Origin: Flavobacterium tistrianum
GTDB taxonomy: Bacteria > Bacteroidota > Bacteroidia > Flavobacteriales > Flavobacteriaceae
Direction: 5' to 3'
Length of the DNA: 64,000 nt
Assembly (NCBI RefSeq): GCF_003254545.1
Contig: NZ_QJRH01000072.1
Coordinates: forward strand, 432,799 to 496,798
Shown here: positions 9,442 to 17,336 of the stretch, piece after piece
Layout: every line of letters starts with the position of its first letter
Numbering within the stretch: the stretch's first letter is position 1
The notes under the pieces: generated by a model
Databases searched by the model: none
Told to the model about the DNA's origin: nothing
The model's input: only the letters and a program-made list of their open reading frames with translations
Translations under genes and position numbers: made by a program

Positions 9442-10494
9442 TTAGAATCCTAAAGCTGCTGCAATATCGTGTCTTAAAATAACAACACCTGTAATCATGA
9501 TATTAATGATCGAAAGCGGGATTAAAATTCTCCATCCTAAGTTCATTAATTGGTCATATCTAAATCTTGGAATTGTCCAACGTACCCACATGTAGAAGAA
9601 AATAAAGAAACATATTTTTATAAATAATGCTCCAATTCCTAGTAAGTTCGCTGTATTTACACCAACATTTTCTACCATCCATTGCATTCCTGGGTAGTTG
9701 TATCCACCAAAGAATAATACAGAAATAATAGTAGAAGAGATAAACATACTTGCGTACTCAGCAAATAAATAGAATCCCATTTTCATTGACGAATACTCTG
9801 TATGGTAACCTCCAATTAACTCGTTTTCACATTCTGCCAAATCGAAAGGAGTTCTGTTTGTTTCTGCAAATGAACAGATTAAGAAAATTAAGAATGATAA
9901 AGGCTGATAAAAAACATTCCAGTTCATTCCTTGCTGTTGTAATGAGATTTCTTTTAAACTCATTGTTCCAGTCATCATCAATAAAGCAATTATTGATAAT
10001 CCCATTGCAACCTCGTAAGAAACCATTTGAGAAGCTGCACGAATAGCTCCCATTAAAGAGAATTTGTTGTTAGAAGCCCATCCACCAATCATGATGCCGT
10101 AAACTCCAACAGAAAGGACTCCAAAAATGTATAATATAGCAATATTTACGTCTGTAGCCTGAAGAATAATATCTCTTCCAAAAAGGTGTAAACGATCTCC
10201 CCACGGAATTACAGCACTAGTCATTAAAGCTGTACTCATTGCAATTGCCGGACCTACAACGAATAAAAATTTATTTGGTGTATTTGGGAAAAATTCTTCT
10301 TTAGAGAATAATTTCATACCATCTGCAAGTGGCTGTAATAAACCTCCCCATCCAGCACGGTTTGGTCCAACACGGTCTTGCAAGAAAGCAGCAACTTTAC
10401 GTTCTGCCCAAGTAGAATACATTGCCATGATCATTGTTACCGCAAAAACGACAACAATTACAACACTCTTTTCTATAATAAATGCACTTTCCAT
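9442..10494 (-). CDS. nuoH: NADH-quinone oxidoreductase subunit H
   Basis: A 350-residue membrane subunit at the junction of the two arms of complex I, forming part of the quinone pocket. Characteristic segments are TWAERKVAAFLQDRVGPNRA (about 28-47), AQTNRTPFDLAE-like AETNRTPFDLAECENEL (about 208-224) and WVRWTIPRFRYDQLMNLGW near the C-terminus. It is 3 bp from nuoG. Confidence 0.96.
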   Translation of the reverse strand: MESAFIIEKSVVIVVVFAVTMIMAMYSTWAERKVAAFLQDRVGPNRAGWGGLLQPLADGMKLFSKEEFFPNTPNKFLFVVGPAIAMSTALMTSAVIPWGDRLHLFGRDIILQATDVNIAILYIFGVLSVGVYGIMIGGWASNNKFSLMGAIRAASQMVSYEVAMGLSIIALLMMTGTMSLKEISLQQQGMNWNVFYQPLSFLIFLICSFAETNRTPFDLAECENELIGGYHTEYSSMKMGFYLFAEYASMFISSTIISVLFFGGYNYPGMQWMVENVGVNTANLLGIGALFIKICFFIFFYMWVRWTIPRFRYDQLMNLGWRILIPLSIINIMITGVVILRHDIAAALGF

Positions 10495-10497
10495 TTC

Positions 10498-11529
10498 TTA
10501 AACTTTTTTATCATTATCAGTTAATGGAATCGCTGCCATACTAATTTTTTTACGATCAATATCTCTACCTAAAAGAATGTTCTTCTCAGTATCGATTTCA
10601 ACTTTCTCTAATTTCTGAGTGTAGTTATTTTGGTTGATAACAGAATCTTTTTCAAATTCTCTTGGTCCTTCAATAACCCAATCATCAACATTTTTATGAT
10701 CAAAACGACAGCTGTTGCAGATGAATTCTTCTACTTCATGATATTCGTCTTTACGACCAGTTACACGTTGAATTTCTCCACCAAACATCCAAACTGTAGT
10801 TTTACCGCAACATCCTGGAGTTGTACATTCTCTGTGTGCGTTATAAGGTTTGTTAAACCAAACTCTTGATTTAAAGCGGAAAGTTTTATCTGTTAAAGCT
10901 CCAACTGGACAAACGTCAATCATGTTTCCAGAGAACTCATTGTCGATTGCTTTAGAGATTCCAGTTGAAATATTAGCGTGATCTCCACGATCTAATACTC
11001 CGTGAACTCTGTTGTCTGTCAATTGATCTGCAACTTGTACACATCTTTGGCATAAAATACAACGGTTCATGTGAAGTTGAATATTTGGACCAATATCTTC
11101 TGGTTCAAATGTTCTTTTTTCTTCAATGTAACGTGATTTCGGATTTCCGTGCTCAAAACTTAAATTTTGTAAATCACATTCACCAGCCTGATCACAAATA
11201 GGGCAATCTAATGGGTGATTGATTAACAAAAATTCTGTTACAGATTTACGGGCTTCAGTTACTCTTGCAGACGATTTACTGTTTACTTCCATGCCATCCA
11301 TACATCCTGTTACACAAGATGCCATTAACTTTGGCATTGGTCGTGGGTCAGCTTCACTACCTTTAGAAACTTCAACTAAACAACAACGGCATTTTCCGCC
11401 ACTGCCTTTTAATTTTGAGTAATAACACATGGCTGGTGGTACCAAATCTCCACCAATCATACGTGCAGCCTGCAGGATCGTTGTTCCTGGTTCTACGTCT
11501 ATACTTTGACCGTCTATGGTTACTTTCAT
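10498..11529 (-). CDS. nuoG: Short NuoG-type subunit: 2Fe-2S/4Fe-4S protein of complex I
   Basis: A 343-residue protein corresponding to only the N-terminal part of canonical NuoG. It has the 2Fe-2S ferredoxin domain (CYYSKL..GKCRCCLVEV, about 34-53), the His-Cys 4Fe-4S region (HPLDCPICDQAGECDLQ, about 105), CILCQRCVQVAD (about 157) and CPVGALTDKTFRFK (about 207). These are followed by CCGKTTVWMFGGEIQ..GR and a pair of cysteines in FICNSCRF, the start of the molybdopterin-like domain. The rest of that domain is absent. The reading frame is clean, with a normal stop followed by nuoH, so this looks like an evolved short form, not a recent truncation. Electron transfer from NuoF to NuoI needs only the retained clusters. 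Confidence 0.9.
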   Translation of the reverse strand: MKVTIDGQSIDVEPGTTILQAARMIGGDLVPPAMCYYSKLKGSGGKCRCCLVEVSKGSEADPRPMPKLMASCVTGCMDGMEVNSKSSARVTEARKSVTEFLLINHPLDCPICDQAGECDLQNLSFEHGNPKSRYIEEKRTFEPEDIGPNIQLHMNRCILCQRCVQVADQLTDNRVHGVLDRGDHANISTGISKAIDNEFSGNMIDVCPVGALTDKTFRFKSRVWFNKPYNAHRECTTPGCCGKTTVWMFGGEIQRVTGRKDEYHEVEEFICNSCRFDHKNVDDWVIEGPREFEKDSVINQNNYTQKLEKVEIDTEKNILLGRDIDRKKISMAAIPLTDNDKKV

Positions 11530-11539
11530 CTCTTATTTT

Positions 11540-11603
11540 GTTTTTTTAGTTTCAGGTTTCAGGTTTCACTGCCGATAGCTATCGGTATTGAAACTAAAAA
11601 AAC
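11540..11603. repeat. Nested inverted repeat in the nuoG-nuoF spacer
   Basis: GTTTTTTTAGTTTCA (11540-11554) and TGAAACTAAAAAAAC (11589-11603) are perfect 15-bp arms. They enclose a GGTTTCA direct repeat and the palindrome CCGATAGCTATCGG (11572-11585). The transcribed spacer can form a two-level hairpin inside the operon. The inner palindrome recurs in the nuoE-nuoD spacer. Confidence 0.8.
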
Positions 11604-11624
11604 TTGAAACTTTAAACTATTTTT

Positions 11625-12992
11625 TTAAACTGTTTGTTTGCCAACTAAATGTTTTACCTGAGAAAAAGGCTCAGCTACAAAGTGATCTCTATTTTTAATT
11701 TTTTCTGGGAAACGAACGTGATATTCGAATTCATCTCTAAAGTGACGAATTGCCGCAGCTACTGGCCAAGAAGCAGCGTCACCAAGCGGACAAATTGTGT
11801 TTCCTTCAATTTTACTCTGAATGCTCCACAATAATTCGATATCTTCTTCACGGCCTTGACCGTTTTCGATTCTCCATAAGATTTTTTCTAACCATCCCGT
11901 TCCTTCACGGCATGGAGTACATTGTCCGCAAGATTCGTGGTGGTAAAAACGAGCAAAGTTCCAAGTGTTTCTTACAACACAAGCAGTATCGTTGTAAACA
12001 ATAAATCCTCCAGAACCTAACATAGATCCAGTAGCAAAACCACCATCACTTAAAGATTCGTAAGTCATTAAACGGTCTTCGCCATTTGCTGTTTTGAAAA
12101 TCAAGTCAGCAGGTAAGATTGGCACAGAAGAACCTCCTGGTACAAATGCTTTTAATGGACGATCAGAAGACATTCCTCCTAAATATTCATCAGAATTCAT
12201 GAATTCGTCAACACTTAAACCTAATTCAATTTCATAAACCCCTGGATTTTTAATATGTCCTGAAGCAGAAATTAATTTAGTTCCAGTAGAACGTCCAATT
12301 CCAATTTTAGCATAATCATCTCCAGAATTGTTTACAATCCAAGGCACAGTCGCAATTGTTTCAACATTGTTTACCACAGTTGGATTTGCCCAAAGACCAG
12401 AAACCGCTGGGAAAGGTGGTTTAATACGAGGATTTCCTCTTTTGCCTTCCAATGATTCGATTAATGCTGTTTCTTCTCCACAGATGTAAGCTCCAGCTCC
12501 ACAGTGAACGTGAAGTTCAAGATCATAACCTGTTCCTAATATATTTTTTCCTAACCATCCGGCAGCTTTTGCTTCGGCGATTGCTCTTTCTAAGATTTTG
12601 AAAACCCACATATATTCTCCACGGATGTAGATATAAGATAGGTTAGCGCCCAAAGCGTAGCTTGAAGTAATCATTCCTTCGATCAATAAGTGAGGAATAT
12701 ATTCCATCAAAAATCTATCTTTGAATGTTCCAGGCTCAGATTCGTCGGCATTACACACTAAGTGTCTTGGTCTTCCTGATTTTTTGTCAATAAAGCTCCA
12801 TTTCATTCCTGCAGGGAAACCTGCACCACCACGACCACGTAATCCTGATTTTTTTACTTCTTCAGTAACTTCATCTGGAGTAAGTGTTTTTAAAGCTTTT
12901 TCTACAGAAGCATAACCACCATTTTGGCGATATACTTCGTAGGTTTTAATTCCAGGAATATTGATTTTATCTAATAATATTTTTTGTGACAT
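11625..12992 (-). CDS. nuoF: NADH-quinone oxidoreductase subunit F (NADH/FMN-binding)
   Basis: A 455-residue entry subunit of complex I that oxidises NADH through FMN and a 4Fe-4S cluster. The NADH-binding GRGGAGFPAGMKW (about 53-65), the FMN-site NADESEPGTFKDR (about 81-93), GAGAYICGEETALIESLEGK (about 165-184) and the cluster ligands ESCGQCTPCREGTGW (about 352-366) are all visible. The start is 1 bp from the nuoE stop, and a 95-bp repeat-bearing spacer separates it from nuoG. Confidence 0.97.
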   Translation of the reverse strand: MSQKILLDKINIPGIKTYEVYRQNGGYASVEKALKTLTPDEVTEEVKKSGLRGRGGAGFPAGMKWSFIDKKSGRPRHLVCNADESEPGTFKDRFLMEYIPHLLIEGMITSSYALGANLSYIYIRGEYMWVFKILERAIAEAKAAGWLGKNILGTGYDLELHVHCGAGAYICGEETALIESLEGKRGNPRIKPPFPAVSGLWANPTVVNNVETIATVPWIVNNSGDDYAKIGIGRSTGTKLISASGHIKNPGVYEIELGLSVDEFMNSDEYLGGMSSDRPLKAFVPGGSSVPILPADLIFKTANGEDRLMTYESLSDGGFATGSMLGSGGFIVYNDTACVVRNTWNFARFYHHESCGQCTPCREGTGWLEKILWRIENGQGREEDIELLWSIQSKIEGNTICPLGDAASWPVAAAIRHFRDEFEYHVRFPEKIKNRDHFVAEPFSQVKHLVGKQTV

Positions 12993-12993
12993 C

Positions 12994-13524
12994 TTATTTA
13001 TCGTGTAATATTATTTTATCATCTCTACAATCAGCAATGATCTGATCGATTTTCTCTTCTGTTAGTTTTTCTTTGTAGAAATCTCCCAATTGCATCATTG
13101 GAGCGTATCCGCAAGCACCTAAACATTCTACACCAGCAATAGTGAACATTCCGTCTGGAGTTGTTTCACCCATTTTAATGCCTAATTTTTCAGAAGTATA
13201 ATCCATCAAATCTTCGGCACCTCTTAAACAACAACAAGAAGTTTGACAAAACTCAAACATATACTTACCAATTGGCTTCTGGTTGAACATCGTATAGAAA
13301 GTAACTACTTCATAAACCTCAATTGGTTTTATTTGAAGAATCTCAGCAACTTTATCTTGCAATTCAATACTAAGCCAGTTGTTATGTGCATCCTGAACTT
13401 CATGCAAAACAGGCAGTAAAGCCGATTTTTGTTTGCCCTCAGGATAATGACTGATCAATTCATTGATGCGGTTCATCAATGCCTCGGTCATGTTTATTTC
13501 TTGTTTGTAATGTTTACGTTCCAT
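12994..13524 (-). CDS. nuoE: NADH-quinone oxidoreductase subunit E (2Fe-2S)
   Basis: A 176-residue thioredoxin-fold subunit holding cluster N1a. Ligands are in FEFCQTSCCCLRGAEDL (about 90-106) and VECLGACGYAPMMQ (about 131-144). The start used here gives MERKHYKQEINM. An internal ATG 11 codons on (MTEALMNRINEL) is an alternative. The upstream spacer is filled with repeats. Confidence 0.93.
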   Translation of the reverse strand: MERKHYKQEINMTEALMNRINELISHYPEGKQKSALLPVLHEVQDAHNNWLSIELQDKVAEILQIKPIEVYEVVTFYTMFNQKPIGKYMFEFCQTSCCCLRGAEDLMDYTSEKLGIKMGETTPDGMFTIAGVECLGACGYAPMMQLGDFYKEKLTEEKIDQIIADCRDDKIILHDK

Positions 13525-13736
13525 TTTTAATTTTAGATTTTAGTCCCGATAGCTATTGGGATAGATTTTAGATTTTTTTAATCTTGATCTATAATCTATG
13601 ATTCTTCAATCATTGTTTAAGTTTTAGATTCTTCAATCTGAATTTTTCAATTCCTAATTATAATTTTAAATCTAAATTCTAAAATCTGCATCCTCATTCA
13701 GCAATCTAAAATCTATAATCTAAAATCTACAATTTG
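13525..13736. repeat. TTTTAGATT-type repeats and CCCGATAGCTATTGGGA palindrome in the nuoE-nuoD spacer
   Basis: The 212-bp spacer is made almost entirely of ATTTTAGATT/AATCTAAAAT units in both orientations. An 18-bp near-perfect palindrome around GATAGCTAT lies at 13544-13561. No gene fits. The same unit family fills the nuoB-nuoA spacer and occurs at 32941-32960. Confidence 0.75.
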
Positions 13737-14975
13737 TTAGGCGTCTAATTCTCCTGCAATTACGTTCAAACTTGAAAGAATGATAATTGCATCAGAAAGC
13801 ATGGCACCTTTAATCATTTCTGGGAATGCTTGATAATAAATAAAGCATGGTCTTCTGAAATGTAATCTATATGGAGTTCTACTTCCGTCTGTTACTAAAT
13901 AAAAACCAAGTTCTCCATTTCCTCCTTCTACTGGGTGATAGATTTCTGCAACTGGTACAGGAACTTCTCCCATTACGATCTTAAAGTGATAAATTAAAGA
14001 TTCCATAGAAGTGTAAACATCTTCTTTTGGAGGAAGGTAGTAATCTGGAACTTCAGCGTGATATTCATTTCCTGGAGGCATTTTTTCTAATGCCTGACGA
14101 ATAATGCTTAAACTTTCCCAAACTTCAGCATTACGAACACAGAAACGATCATAAGTATCGCCTGATTTTCCAACAGGAACAATAAAATCGAAATCTTCGT
14201 AAGATGAATAAGGTTGCGCTACACGTACGTCGTAATCAACACCAGCAGCACGTAAGTTTGGACCTGTAAATCCGTAAGCCATTGCTTTTTCAGCAGTGAT
14301 TCCACCTACGTTTACAGTTCTGTCAAGGAAAATTCTGTTTCTCTCGAATAAGTTTTGGAATTCCTGCCAAACTGGAGGAAATTCTTCAAGGAATTTATCT
14401 AGTTTTTTGAAAACTTCTGGAGACCAGTCTCTTTCAAAACCACCTATTCTTCCCATATTTGTTGTCAAACGAGCACCACAAATTTCTTCGTAGATTTCGT
14501 AGATTTTTTCTCTAAATTGAAAAACGTATAAGAAACCAGTATACGCACCAGTATCTACACCCAAGATTCCGTTACAGATAATATGGTCTGTAATACGAGC
14601 CAGCTCCATAACGATAACTCTTAAATATTGAGCTCTTTTCGGAACTTCAATACCTAATAGTTTTTCTACTGTCATCCACCATCCCATATTATTAATAGGA
14701 GATGAACAATAGTTCATACGGTCTGTAAGAGGTGTAATTTGGTAAAAAGGACGATTTTCGGCAATTTTTTCAAATGCTCTGTGGATGTAACCAATAGTTG
14801 GCTCAGCCTCAAGAATTTTTTCACCATCCATCAATAAGATATTTTGGAAAATACCGTGTGTTGCAGGGTGAGTTGGACCTAAATTCAGTACAGAAAGTTC
14901 GCTTCCGTCGTCGTTTAGTCTCTCCTTAATTATTTTAGCATAACGATGCTCTGGTGGTAATAATAGTTCTGACAT
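13737..14975 (-). CDS. nuoD: NADH-quinone oxidoreductase subunit D (49 kDa type)
   Basis: A 412-residue hydrogenase-like subunit that forms the quinone site with NuoB. Conserved stretches are LNLGPTHPATHGIFQNIL (about 30-47), GYIHRAFEKIAENRPFYQ (about 62-79), GRIGGFERDWSP and the C-terminal LSSLNVIAGELDA. It is separate from NuoC, not fused as in enterobacteria. nuoC lies 21 bp upstream. Confidence 0.96.
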   Translation of the reverse strand: MSELLLPPEHRYAKIIKERLNDDGSELSVLNLGPTHPATHGIFQNILLMDGEKILEAEPTIGYIHRAFEKIAENRPFYQITPLTDRMNYCSSPINNMGWWMTVEKLLGIEVPKRAQYLRVIVMELARITDHIICNGILGVDTGAYTGFLYVFQFREKIYEIYEEICGARLTTNMGRIGGFERDWSPEVFKKLDKFLEEFPPVWQEFQNLFERNRIFLDRTVNVGGITAEKAMAYGFTGPNLRAAGVDYDVRVAQPYSSYEDFDFIVPVGKSGDTYDRFCVRNAEVWESLSIIRQALEKMPPGNEYHAEVPDYYLPPKEDVYTSMESLIYHFKIVMGEVPVPVAEIYHPVEGGNGELGFYLVTDGSRTPYRLHFRRPCFIYYQAFPEMIKGAMLSDAIIILSSLNVIAGELDA

Positions 14976-14996
14976 TTTATAATGTTGAATTATTTT

Positions 14997-15518
14997 TTAG
15001 CAATTTGATGTTGTTCTTCCGAAGAATCTATCATCCTTATCTGTTCTTCCGCTGTCTTCCATTGGGAATTCTTTTCGCATTGGGTGAGACTGCATTTCGT
15101 CCATATTTAAAATACGTTTCAACTGAGGATGTCCTATAAAGTTAATCCCAAAGAAATCGTAAGTTTCTCTTTCCATCCAATTGGAAGACAAGAAAATATT
15201 TGAAACCGATTTAATTTCTGGTTTTTCTCCGTTTAGGAAAACTTTGATTTTTAATCGTTTGTTTTCGTACCAGTTGTGTAAATGATAAACAACTGCAAAC
15301 TGACGTTCTGTTTCGTTATCCGGATAGTGAATGCCGCATAAGTCAGTTAAAAAATGAAATTTTAATTCTGGATCATTTTTAAGGAATAGAATCAACGGTG
15401 TGATTTTATCGGCCGAAGCTTCTAAAGAAAAAATATCTCTTTCTTGTTGAAAGTTAAAAACATCATTATTGAATGTTTCTACAAGTTTGTCTTGAATTTG
15501 GGTATTTTCTAAGGCCAT
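14997..15518 (-). CDS. nuoC: NADH-quinone oxidoreductase subunit C (30 kDa type)
   Basis: A 173-residue peripheral-arm subunit. The family segments LTDLCGIHYPDNETERQF..VYHL (about 58-80) and ERETYDFFGINFIGHPQLKR (about 116-135) are present, with an RKEFPMED-like tail. It is 1 bp from nuoB and 21 bp from nuoD. Confidence 0.94.
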   Translation of the reverse strand: MALENTQIQDKLVETFNNDVFNFQQERDIFSLEASADKITPLILFLKNDPELKFHFLTDLCGIHYPDNETERQFAVVYHLHNWYENKRLKIKVFLNGEKPEIKSVSNIFLSSNWMERETYDFFGINFIGHPQLKRILNMDEMQSHPMRKEFPMEDSGRTDKDDRFFGRTTSNC

Positions 15519-15519
15519 C

Positions 15520-16068
15520 TTATGAGATATTATATGAAGCTAATAATTCTTGGTATTCAGGTGAGCTTCTTCGTCTCACAGATTCGCTTTTTACCAATTC
15601 CTGAAGTCTCATAACTCCATCAACAATTTGTTCTGGTCTTGGCGGGCATCCTGGCACATAAACATCAACTGGAATTACTTTGTCAATTCCTTGTAGAACA
15701 GAATACGTATCAAAAACTCCTCCTGAAGAAGCGCAAGCTCCAACAGCAATTACCCAGCGAGGTTCTGACATTTGCTCGTAAACTTGTCTTAAAATAGGAG
15801 CCATTTTTTTAGAAATAGTTCCCATTACTAATAACATATCGGCTTGTCTTGGCGAGAAACTCACACGCTCAGAACCAAATCGAGCTAAGTCATAGTGAGA
15901 TGCCATTGTTGCCATGAATTCGATACCACAGCATGAAGTCGCGAAAGGAAGCGGCCATAATGAGTTGGCTCTTGCTAAACCAACAACATCACTAAGTTTT
16001 GTAGCGAAGAAACCTTCACCAGTAACTCCTTCTGGCGGCGCAACCATATTTACTTTTGAATCGCTCAT
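15520..16068 (-). CDS. nuoB: NADH-quinone oxidoreductase subunit B (cluster N2)
   Basis: A 182-residue subunit carrying the terminal 4Fe-4S cluster N2 that reduces quinone. Tandem cysteines in ATSCCGIEFMA (about 46-47) and later ligands in AVGACASSGGVFDTYSV and YVPGCPPRPE (about 110-145) are intact. The repeat-filled spacer on its upstream side separates it from nuoA. Confidence 0.97.
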   Translation of the reverse strand: MSDSKVNMVAPPEGVTGEGFFATKLSDVVGLARANSLWPLPFATSCCGIEFMATMASHYDLARFGSERVSFSPRQADMLLVMGTISKKMAPILRQVYEQMSEPRWVIAVGACASSGGVFDTYSVLQGIDKVIPVDVYVPGCPPRPEQIVDGVMRLQELVKSESVRRRSSPEYQELLASYNIS

Positions 16069-16223
16069 TTTATTTTAGATTGTAGATTTCAGATTTTAGA
16101 TTTTTGATCTTGAAACCGAAATCAATATTTTAAAATTCAATATTGTATTGTGAGATATTATTTTCAAATCTAAAATTCTAAATCAATTTAATCTAAAATC
16201 TAAAATCTGAAATCTAATATTCT
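16069..16223. repeat. TTTTAGATT-type inverted repeats in the nuoB-nuoA spacer
   Basis: The left half carries direct copies of TTTTAGATT with TTTCAGA. The right half carries their reverse complements (AATCTAAAATCT, TCTGAAATCT), so the 155-bp spacer can fold into one long imperfect hairpin. No gene or terminator U-tract is present. Confidence 0.72.
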
Positions 16224-16589
16224 TTATTCCCATTCTAGTGCTTTCTTTTTGATGATGTAAAAGAAACCAACTAAAAGTAAAGACATGAAAACTAACATTT
16301 TTAACATTCCTTCAATTCCTAAGTCTTTGAAGTTTACTGCCCATGGATAAAGGAAAATAACCTCTACGTCGAACAATACAAACAAAATGGCAACTAAGAA
16401 GTATTTTACAGAAAAAGGAATACGGGCGTTACCAACAGATTCGATACCGCATTCGAAGTTTTGATCTTTAACTTCAGAGGATCTTTTTGGTCCTAATTTC
16501 CCAGAAATGATGATTGTTCCTACCACAAAACCAACAGCTAGAATAAACTGCATTAAAATAGGAATGTAACTGTATTGATCAGATTGCAT
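16224..16589 (-). CDS. nuoA: NADH-quinone oxidoreductase subunit A
   Basis: A roughly 121-residue three-helix complex I subunit with the conserved FECGIESVGNARIPFSVKYFLVAI core, where the key acidic and cysteine loop is (about 42-66). The first gene of the operon. The frame extends upstream to 16652, but the promoter -33 and -7 elements lie at 16622-16652 inside that extension. The ATG at 16589 (MQSDQYSYIPIL) is therefore the credible start. Confidence 0.94.
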   Translation of the reverse strand: MQSDQYSYIPILMQFILAVGFVVGTIIISGKLGPKRSSEVKDQNFECGIESVGNARIPFSVKYFLVAILFVLFDVEVIFLYPWAVNFKDLGIEGMLKMLVFMSLLLVGFFYIIKKKALEWE

Positions 16590-16621
16590 AAACTTTGATT
16601 TTATACTTAAAAAATGAGCCA

Positions 16622-16652
16622 CAAAGATAACTTGGAAGTCTGTAAAACACAA
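16622..16652 (-). promoter_or_regulatory. Promoter of the nuo operon
   Basis: On the minus strand TTG (16652-16650), 20 bases, then TATCTTTG (16629-16622) matches the Bacteroidetes TTG/TAnnTTTG consensus. The expected start is near 16615, which leaves a leader of about 26 bases before nuoA. No other comparable promoter was noticed inside the operon. Confidence 0.65.
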
Positions 16653-16757
16653 GTTAAAAAAGGATTTAAGTAGGGTGCCAAACCGCGTTTATGTCTAATT
16701 TTTATTCATTATAAATAACATTGTGTTATTTTAATGTTTTTTTAAGAAATAGATAAA

Positions 16758-16785
16758 AAAAAACGTCCCGATATTTTCGGGACGT
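16758..16785 (-). terminator. Terminator downstream of the cold shock gene
   Basis: ACGTCCCGA (16763-16771) pairs perfectly with TCGGGACGT (16777-16785) across a 5-nt loop. A run of U follows on the minus strand. It lies about 48 bases past the cold shock stop codon. Confidence 0.85.
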
Positions 16786-16832
16786 CTTCTGAGACCATTC
16801 AGAGGCAAAAAAAAATAATTGCTATATTTTTC

Positions 16833-17027
16833 TTAGATCACTGCTACTTTAGCAGCAACTTTCCCTTTTCTTCCTTCTTCTTCTTCATAGCTTACACGGT
16901 CACCTTCGCGTAATTCTTCCGCGTTAATTCCTGAAGCGTGAACGAAGATGTCCTTTCCTGTTTCTTCGTCTGTAATGAATCCATAACCTTTAGATTCATT
17001 GAAAAATTTTACTGTACCTGTACGCAT
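16833..17027 (-). CDS. Cold shock domain protein (CspA family)
   Basis: A 64-residue single-domain nucleic-acid chaperone. RNP1 (SKGYGFITDE, about 13-22) and RNP2 (DIFVHASGI, about 27-35) are intact, and the length is normal. Family members melt RNA secondary structure; whether this copy is cold-induced cannot be told. The leader predicted from its promoter is only about 20 bases, unlike the long thermosensing leaders of enterobacterial cspA. It is a single-gene unit between two terminators. Confidence 0.95.
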   Translation of the reverse strand: MRTGTVKFFNESKGYGFITDEETGKDIFVHASGINAEELREGDRVSYEEEEGRKGKVAAKVAVI

Positions 17028-17282
17028 TTGTAATGTAATAATAATTTATAATAAACAAATGTAATATATAAAATCATACAAAAGACATGTACGTGTTAAT
17101 TTTTTGTAAAAATTATTGATTTACAGTGTTTTTACGCGGTTTATTGCATCAATTTGCTTATGGAATACCTTAATTTGCGAATCATTAATTGTAAGAATAT
17201 GAAAATATCACAATTGTAAGAATATGATAATTCAAAAAAAATATCGTTTAAGATTTTTCTTAACATTTCGTTAAACTAAAAA
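17028..17282. other. Intergenic region between aspS and the cold shock gene
   Basis: Apart from the cold shock promoter at its left end and the aspS terminator just to the right, this AT-rich stretch shows no gene and no strong repeat. Confidence 0.6.
17056..17082 (-). promoter_or_regulatory. Promoter of the cold shock gene
   Basis: The minus strand shows TACATTTG (17063-17056), an exact TAnnTTTG match, with TTTG (17082-17079) 15 bases upstream. The spacing is shorter than the usual 19-20, so the -33 assignment is uncertain. Confidence 0.45.
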
Positions 17283-17306
17283 AGCCGCTGAATTTTTTCA
17301 ACGGCT
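17283..17306 (-). terminator. Terminator of aspS
   Basis: AGCCGCTGAA (17283-17292) pairs with TTCAACGGCT (17297-17306), with one G-U wobble in the minus-strand RNA and a 4-nt loop. A U-tract follows on the minus strand, about 30 bases after the stop. Confidence 0.83.
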
Positions 17307-17336
17307 CTTTTAGTTTTTATGAATAATTTACTGCAT

